61,340 nt of DNA, from positions 1 to 61,340 of the IMG/VR virus record IMGVR_UViG_3300028610_001469; one strand, written 5' to 3'. Positions 57,107 to 61,340 of the stretch are shown here, one piece after another (the stretch's first letter is position 1; the number at the start of each line of letters is the position of its first letter). Source of the stretch: a virus. The notes under the pieces are model-generated. The model saw only the letters and a list, made by a program, of their open reading frames with translations, made no database searches and was not told the DNA's origin. Made by a program: the position numbers and the translations under genes.

Positions 57107-57536
57107 CGTAATACCAGCTTATTTGTAGTTTAATGGCATTACTTTCACAAGACACACTTCCACAATCTCTAGCACCATATTTTAACTTAACAAGATGCGA
57201 TAAAATTCTTGAAACATTTTTTTGATGAACACAAACATCAATTGAATATTCTCCATTTTGACAAGCTGTTGTAATAGCAGAGCTAACAATATTGAAATCT
57301 TTTTGAAAATCTTCATTTATTGCTGTAGCAATTTCTTGTGCTTGTTTTGCATTTATCATTTTTGTTTCCTTTATTTCTCTTTGGTGTTGTATAACTTGAT
57401 CAAGAACTATTGTAGTAATAAGTTCGGGATTTCTTTTTCCTAAATTTATAGCAGCACCAAGCCTTCTTGGTTCAAATACATCGATATGTAACCAATAAAA
57501 ATCTTCTTGATCTCTGGAAATTTTTAATTTATCCAT
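57102..57536 (-). CDS. unknown protein with paralogous C-terminal module
   Basis: 144 residues from ATG 57536 (TTGGAG upstream); a longer start is in the element. The C-terminal ~80 residues match the 56311 protein and, more weakly, the 57727 protein (common ending I-x-x-S-W). The N-terminal part is helical. Confidence 0.5.
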   Translation of the reverse strand: MDKLKISRDQEDFYWLHIDVFEPRRLGAAINLGKRNPELITTIVLDQVIQHQREIKETKMINAKQAQEIATAINEDFQKDFNIVSSAITTACQNGEYSIDVCVHQKNVSRILSHLVKLKYGARDCGSVSCESNAIKLQISWYYE

Positions 57537-57547
57537 TTTTTCTCCAA

Positions 57548-57567
57548 GATAAAACCTTCGTTTCATT
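57548..57567 (-). repeat. recurrent palindromic intergenic element
   Basis: GATAAAA, loop, TTTCATT between tRNA-His and TTGGAG of the 57102 gene. Confidence 0.65.
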
Positions 57568-57573
57568 TGATGG

Positions 57574-57647
57574 GGTGACTGAGGAGATTTGAACTCCCAA
57601 CTTCTGCATTCACAGTGCAGCGTTCCGCCAATTGAACTACAGCCACC
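57574..57647 (-). tRNA. tRNA-His (GTG)
   Basis: Loop CTGTGAA on CTGCA/TGCAG; the extra G at -1 and discriminator C73 are visible, as required for His. Behind promoter 57697-57725. Confidence 0.9.
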
Positions 57648-57651
57648 AGGC

Positions 57652-57690
57652 GATGGTTGGTATCGAATCTAGATTCGTCACCATGCCATC
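57652..57690 (-). promoter_or_regulatory. leader hairpin of the tRNA-His transcript
   Basis: GATGG/CCATC (57652-57656/57686-57690) encloses the perfect 14-bp palindrome CGAATCTAGATTCG at 57664-57677. Same position relative to promoter and first tRNA as the hairpin at 43621. Confidence 0.5.
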
Positions 57691-57696
57691 ATCTTT

Positions 57697-57725
57697 ATCT
57701 TACCACAAATATCATTGTTTGTCAA
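57697..57725 (-). promoter_or_regulatory. host-type promoter of the tRNA-His transcript
   Basis: TTGACA (57720-57725), 17-nt spacer, TAAGAT (57697-57702) on the - strand. Confidence 0.87.
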
Positions 57726-57726
57726 G

Positions 57727-57948
57727 TCATTCCCAAGAAATCATAATGTCATATGTACCATGGTGACATTTATCTATAGAAACTTCCCAACCCATCATGG
57801 CACAATATGATTTAATTTGACATATTGTATTGTCAGACATATAGACATCAAATAACCCGTAGTGGAATTTATCTTTGTTGGTTTGATATTCCATGATGCA
57901 ACAAAGGGCATCGCCAATAAATTCCCTATCTATAGATAAAATTTTCAT
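57727..57948 (-). CDS. small protein related to the 56311/57102 family
   Basis: 73 residues from ATG 57948; another start 12 nt upstream (TTG) is possible. Ends in Y-D-I-M-I-S-W-E, like the 56311 and 57102 proteins. Ribosome binding site weak; translation coupled to the 57954 gene. Confidence 0.45.
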   Translation of the reverse strand: MKILSIDREFIGDALCCIMEYQTNKDKFHYGLFDVYMSDNTICQIKSYCAMMGWEVSIDKCHHGTYDIMISWE

Positions 57949-57953
57949 TTCAT

Positions 57954-58226
57954 CTACCAATCGTCACCTTGTTTTATCTCATTCAGCGCAACATTGGCCA
58001 CTAACACAGCAAACTCTTGATCACTCATTTCTTTAGCGATACAGATCAAATCTTTAATTGTAATATTATCTAAAACGTTATCGTTATACCAAAACCCCAC
58101 TCCATAATTTTCACCCATTGCTAAAGGATAAGGATATTTGGCAACTTCTATTTTTATTCCCAATGATAACGCTCTTAATATAATGCTGGCCCTGTGTATT
58201 AAAAGTTTAGTTGATTTTTCAGTCAT
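57954..58226 (-). CDS. unknown helical protein
   Basis: 90 residues, hydrophobic N-terminal helix and charged helices. Overlaps the 58219 gene by 8 nt. Not recognised. Confidence 0.5.
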   Translation of the reverse strand: MTEKSTKLLIHRASIILRALSLGIKIEVAKYPYPLAMGENYGVGFWYNDNVLDNITIKDLICIAKEMSDQEFAVLVANVALNEIKQGDDW

Positions 58227-58524
58227 TGTATTCCTTGTTTATATTACAAGTCTTGCATGCATCCATACAACAATCAGATCCATTGTACAAACATAAATCA
58301 TTTTGATGATCCCAATCAAAAAAATTTGGAGCACAATAAAACCTACAAACTTTTATTGGTTGAGAAAAACTTTGCATGTTGAAAGATCCAGTAATTTCAT
58401 AACAATACATTCCAACGGGCACATATTTCTTAGCGTTAAGCATTATTCTTGGATGAAAAATCATCCAAATCAACCTATAAATCCATCTATGAATCAAATA
58501 AAATCGGTATTTCATTTCAAACAT
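58219..58524 (-). CDS. Cys-rich protein with N-terminal hydrophobic region
   Basis: 101 residues; N-terminal aromatic hydrophobic segment (YLIHRWIYRLIWMIFHPRIML) and a C-terminal cluster of eight Cys (CLYNGSDCCMDACKTC). An alternative ATG is 58515. A possible secreted or metal-binding protein. Confidence 0.45.
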   Translation of the reverse strand: MFEMKYRFYLIHRWIYRLIWMIFHPRIMLNAKKYVPVGMYCYEITGSFNMQSFSQPIKVCRFYCAPNFFDWDHQNDLCLYNGSDCCMDACKTCNINKEYND

Positions 58525-58736
58525 TTTATTTTTTTTCTTAAAATATAATTAAAATTTTCAATATGAACACCAACTATTTTCCGATCTTTTGATCTTCGAA
58601 GCCATGCCAATTCACCTTTTCCAAAATAAGATACTATAGTTTCTTCATATTTATTTGTCAAAAAAATTCGAAGAATGTCAGCATGTTTATCATATTGAAT
58701 ATGTTTTTTTATCCAATTCATGATTTTATATGGCAT
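58512..58736 (-). CDS. DUF2283-like small protein
   Basis: 74 residues. Y-D-x-H-A-D-I-L-R-I-F-L-T-N and later I-V-G-V-H-I-E-N fit the DUF2283 fold of toxin-antitoxin or regulatory small proteins. Unknown partner. Confidence 0.45.
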   Translation of the reverse strand: MPYKIMNWIKKHIQYDKHADILRIFLTNKYEETIVSYFGKGELAWLRRSKDRKIVGVHIENFNYILRKKIKCLK

Positions 58737-58740
58737 TTAT

Positions 58741-59019
58741 TTATTCTCTCCTTTTATAAAATTGTGGATGACTAGATGGATGTTCATGTAATCTAATTTT
58801 TTTTTCTCTAATTATAAATTTTCCCTTAATGGTTTGCTTTTTTTTAGGTAGTCTAGACGGCGGAATATTTAATTCCATTTTATTATTTTCTTTAAAAATA
58901 AGATCCCAAAAAAATTCAAATACAAATAGAACTATATGAAAAGAAACATAATAAATAAAAGCAATTGCAAGGAATATGATAAGATATATGTCACCTAGAT
59001 GTTTACGAATCTTTATCAA
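58741..59019 (-). CDS. membrane protein with basic C-terminus
   Basis: 92 residues: a membrane segment (residues ~11-40), then a Lys/Arg-rich tail. Not recognised; could be a phage membrane anchor. Confidence 0.5.
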   Translation of the reverse strand: MIKIRKHLGDIYLIIFLAIAFIYYVSFHIVLFVFEFFWDLIFKENNKMELNIPPSRLPKKKQTIKGKFIIREKKIRLHEHPSSHPQFYKRRE

Positions 59020-59056
59020 TTTTTCTTATTCCTTTTGTTTTCTCATTAATGACCCA

Positions 59057-59076
59057 AATAAAATGGTTCTTTTATT
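59057..59076 (-). repeat. recurrent palindromic intergenic element
   Basis: AATAAAA/TTTTATT between the AAA ATPase gene stop and the start of the 58741 gene. Confidence 0.6.
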
Positions 59077-59081
59077 TAAAT

Positions 59082-60332
59082 TCATTGTGTTGTCAATATT
59101 TCTGTTCTAATCTTATCTAATATTTCTTCAATGTCCATATTCATCAATACCATATTTTGTATCTCTGCAATTGTAATATCTTCTCTTATATTAAATTCAA
59201 TTTTAATTTCTTTATCAAAAAATTTGCTCAAAAAATCTTGTACCATTTCTCTAGTAGCATAACCAATTTCTACCTTCAAATCTATTCGACCTGGTCTAAT
59301 AAGGGCAGAATCTAATTTTTCAACATGGTTAGTTGTAGATACTAAAATTCTTCCATGAGAAGAAAAAAATCCATCAATAGAATTCAAAATTCCAGATAAA
59401 CCAATTTTATTTATATCATCAAACAAACTATCTATTTCTTCTATTTCATTCTTGCCATTCTTTTTATTTGTTTTTTTCTTACGACTTTTTGTAAGATTGC
59501 TGGAATCAATGTCTTCGATAACAAGAATAGCCCTATCAGGTAACTCGCTCACCGCACTTTCTATTTTCATTAAGCTTTGAGCCCCCAAATAAAAAATAGG
59601 ATAGTTTAAATATGTTGCAATTGCTTTAATCATGCTCGTTTTGCCAGTGCCAGGATGACCATGCAATAATATTCCCAATTGATAAGGTATTCCCATATCT
59701 ATATACCAATCTTCTTTTTCAATAAATCTATCTAAACTATCAAATATTATTTTTTTCTTATTGCTCTCTAAAAAAACACTTTCGGGATTCCTTGAAGAAA
59801 TATTTTTAACATAAGACCAATAAGAATGATCCATTTTATATATTTCGATTCCCTCCTTTTGTGAAATCGAATCTGCATTTTTTACAAAACTTTTTAGAAT
59901 ATTTGAATTTCTTCCTAAACATGTTAGCTTCAAACTGTCTTTTTCATATTCAGTATTATTTGCGCTTTCTTTATCAATACGAACAATAATTATTCGTTTT
60001 TCATAAAGAATAAAATGAGTTCCATAACCCATAGAAATAGTAATAGCTTTATCACCGCCATATCTTCCACTTGTAACTTTCAATCTTCTAAAATTTTTAT
60101 CTCCATAATTATCTTGCAAAGTTTTTAAAATTTTATAATAAACAATATTGGCATTTGACATTTCAATATCGGTTGTAAAAAATCTTTTTATATTATTGAT
60201 TATTGATAATGGAAGATCTTTAATCCAAAAAGTTATTATGCCAGCACCACTTAAACCAATAAGAGTTGTTAACAGTTGATTTTCCTCAATTTTTGCAATA
60301 ATTGTTTCAATGATTTTTATAATGTCGTCCAA
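59082..60332 (-). CDS. BCS1-like AAA ATPase with N-terminal membrane segment
   Basis: 416 residues. Residues ~19-37 form a hydrophobic segment; the AAA module has Walker A G-H-P-G-T-G-K-T (225-232), Walker B I-L-V-I-E-D-I-D (269-276) and TTN plus PGRID sensor/arginine motifs near 330-345. This layout (TM, unique region, AAA) matches BCS1-type ATPases, known from mitochondria and some bacteria and phages, where they move or dismantle folded substrates at membranes. Its role here is unknown; membrane remodelling, defence or assembly are all possible. Confidence 0.7.
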   Translation of the reverse strand: MDDIIKIIETIIAKIEENQLLTTLIGLSGAGIITFWIKDLPLSIINNIKRFFTTDIEMSNANIVYYKILKTLQDNYGDKNFRRLKVTSGRYGGDKAITISMGYGTHFILYEKRIIIVRIDKESANNTEYEKDSLKLTCLGRNSNILKSFVKNADSISQKEGIEIYKMDHSYWSYVKNISSRNPESVFLESNKKKIIFDSLDRFIEKEDWYIDMGIPYQLGILLHGHPGTGKTSMIKAIATYLNYPIFYLGAQSLMKIESAVSELPDRAILVIEDIDSSNLTKSRKKKTNKKNGKNEIEEIDSLFDDINKIGLSGILNSIDGFFSSHGRILVSTTNHVEKLDSALIRPGRIDLKVEIGYATREMVQDFLSKFFDKEIKIEFNIREDITIAEIQNMVLMNMDIEEILDKIRTEILTTQ

Positions 60333-60352
60333 AAAAATCTCCTATTGTCTCC

Positions 60353-60371
60353 AATAAAACTCTCTTTTATC
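60353..60371 (-). repeat. recurrent palindromic intergenic element
   Basis: AATAAAA/TTTTATC between the 60371 gene stop and TTGGAG of the AAA gene. Confidence 0.7.
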
Positions 60372-60532
60372 TAATAATGTGTTACATATGTGGAGCTTAA
60401 ACAAAAGGGACAATCGTAATATTTTTTATCAAAGTGTTTTTTACAAGCGCCACAATAGCGATGGCTCTTGTGTTTCTTGCGATACTTTTTTATTTTTTTC
60501 CATATTTCCTTATCAGTTCTAGGTTGTTTCAT
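60371..60532 (-). CDS. small zinc-ribbon protein
   Basis: 53 residues from ATG 60532 (GGAG upstream). CGAC near residue 28 and CPFC near residue 43 make a zinc ribbon after a basic N-terminus. Confidence 0.55.
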   Translation of the reverse strand: MKQPRTDKEIWKKIKKYRKKHKSHRYCGACKKHFDKKYYDCPFCLSSTYVTHY

Positions 60533-60540
60533 TTTTCTCC

Positions 60541-60560
60541 AATAAAATCTCTCTTTTATC
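60541..60560 (-). repeat. recurrent palindromic intergenic element
   Basis: AATAAAA/TTTTATC; followed by TTGGAG of the 60371 gene. Confidence 0.7.
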
Positions 60561-60727
60561 TATCCTATCTTGTTTACCCATTCATTGTATATCTCTAATG
60601 CAAAAAGATTGGTAGCGTCCTTCAAAAGAAATTCTAGTTCCATAATATCCTCTTCTAATTGATCAATTTTTTCTTTAAGTTTTTTGTTTTCATCCCATAA
60701 ACGTTCATAGTCTTTATCTGAACACAT
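60560..60727 (-). CDS. small coiled-coil protein
   Basis: 55 residues from ATG 60727 (TTGGAG upstream), almost entirely a heptad-like helix (LWDENKKLKEKIDQLEEDIMELEFLL). Possible dimeric adaptor. Confidence 0.5.
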   Translation of the reverse strand: MCSDKDYERLWDENKKLKEKIDQLEEDIMELEFLLKDATNLFALEIYNEWVNKIG

Positions 60728-60738
60728 TATCTTTCTCC

Positions 60739-60757
60739 AACAAAACACACTTTTATC
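60739..60757 (-). repeat. recurrent palindromic intergenic element
   Basis: AACAAAA/TTTTATC variant; followed by TTGGAG of the 60560 gene. Confidence 0.6.
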
Positions 60758-60930
60758 TAAAGGACTTCTGATACCACTTTAAACTTATAGCCACAAAAAC
60801 ACTTTATATGTCCATATTCTATTCGTGTTGAGCAAAGGTTTTCACCAATACTTTCACATTCAGGGCACACATAATACCATTTATTAACATTGGCATAATA
60901 TTTACATATGCTTGCTTTTACTATTTTCAT
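60757..60930 (-). CDS. small zinc-ribbon protein
   Basis: 57 residues from ATG 60930 (TTGGAG upstream). CPEC near residue 22 and CFCG near residue 46. Unknown function. Confidence 0.5.
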   Translation of the reverse strand: MKIVKASICKYYANVNKWYYVCPECESIGENLCSTRIEYGHIKCFCGYKFKVVSEVL

Positions 60931-60939
60931 TTTCTCCAA

Positions 60940-60959
60940 GATAAAACCTATGTTTTATC
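60940..60959 (-). repeat. recurrent palindromic intergenic element
   Basis: GATAAAA, loop CATAGG, TTTTATC; TTGGAG of the 60757 gene follows. Confidence 0.7.
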
Positions 60960-61200
60960 TTCTTAATTTTGCAAATCTTATTTCAAAAGAATCTTTATCT
61001 GTTGGCATAATTTTTTCTATCATCATACCAAGAAGTCCTTTTCTTTTTATTAGAACAACGTGATCTAAAACTAAATCCTCCTCATTGTCATATCCACTAA
61101 TATTTCCGTTGTTCCAAAGTTCGCCCAATATTCCATCTTTTACCATATTCGCAAAATCTTGAATATCTTCTGTTGTATATTGATATATTTGCATTTTCAT
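60955..61200 (-). CDS. small protein of unknown function
   Basis: 81 residues; GGAG upstream. Acidic N-terminal helix and a hydrophobic strand (VVLIKRKGLLGMMIEKIM). Not recognised. Confidence 0.5.
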   Translation of the reverse strand: MKMQIYQYTTEDIQDFANMVKDGILGELWNNGNISGYDNEEDLVLDHVVLIKRKGLLGMMIEKIMPTDKDSFEIRFAKLRR

Positions 61201-61340
61201 TTTTTCTCCATTGTATTTTTACACAATTCACAACTACAAATTGGTTGCCATCCTTCCATATCGCCAAATCTTTGAGCCATAGTTTCAAAAGTAATGGGTA
61301 CATCATCAATGCTTTTATCCCTATAGGGCATCATATCTAT
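61197..61340 (-). CDS. partial gene at the window edge, CxC...C protein
   Basis: Open to the right edge; ends TGA overlapping the next ATG. The visible 46-47 residues end in C-S-C-E-L-C-K-N-T-M-E-K-K, a zinc-type cluster. It may start at one of two ATGs near 61331-61334 or outside the window. Confidence 0.45.
   Translation of the reverse strand: MDMMPYRDKSIDDVPITFETMAQRFGDMEGWQPICSCELCKNTMEKK

Noticed and set aside
58497-58516. Extra copy of the palindromic element
   Set aside because: It overlaps the start region of a coding gene and has an imperfect TTTCATT arm; counted as uncertain.
1-61340. CRISPR array
   Set aside because: No run of regularly spaced direct repeats was seen; the palindromic elements are dispersed among genes.

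Overview
This window looks like about 61 kb from the genome of a large tailed phage with a long flexible (siphovirus-type) tail. The DNA is AT-rich. Most genes follow strong AGGAGG-like ribosome binding sites, and five host-type promoters (TTGACA, 17-nt spacer, TAnnAT-like -10) are visible. Together these suggest a low-GC Gram-positive (Firmicute-like) host; that host assignment is an inference. No replication origin, terminase, capsid, portal or endolysin gene is recognised, so the window is only part of the genome.

Layout. Positions 1-25.2 kb (+ strand) are a late morphogenesis module: head-tail joining genes, a tail tube protein, chaperone-like genes, an LLH-type holin, a 1415-residue tape measure, distal tail protein, a large tail-tip protein ending in pentapeptide repeats, and receptor-binding or fibre-like proteins. 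Several apparent insertions interrupt it: HNH endonuclease genes at the left edge, a SGNH hydrolase, a RuvC-like resolvase with a tyrosine recombinase, and an IscB RNA-guided nuclease with its omega RNA between the tape measure and the distal tail gene. A bidirectional terminator at 25193-25218 closes the module.

Positions 25.2-38.2 kb (- strand) hold replication and nucleotide metabolism: two MazG-like proteins, class II ribonucleotide reductase, DnaE-type polymerase, RecB-like nuclease, primase-helicase, SSB, a Sak4-like ATPase, a kinase-like protein, a SLOG-HD fusion and a second tyrosine recombinase.

Positions 38.2-61.3 kb (- strand) are an accessory region of many small, often zinc-binding proteins. 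It contains 17 tRNA genes (a ten-gene array, a six-gene array and a lone tRNA-His) and a 124-nt tmRNA-like RNA that lacks almost the whole mRNA-like domain. It also contains IMP dehydrogenase, a PurA-family ligase, a radical SAM protein, four proteins sharing an FVSNSS(S/T)SS(F/Y) N-terminus, methyltransferases (one split by an in-frame stop) and a BCS1-like AAA ATPase.

A short palindromic element, RATAAAA-(5-7 nt)-TTTTATY, recurs about 36 times in gaps between genes on both strands. It usually lies between the stop codon of one gene and the Shine-Dalgarno of the next. It is probably a phage-specific expression signal.

Most likely undescribed features: the miniature tmRNA; the IscB/omega RNA locus in a tail operon; the FVSN-radical SAM-PurA-GuaB operon; and the recurrent palindromic element. 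All functional statements rest on reading the sequence and recalled family motifs; no database search was run.
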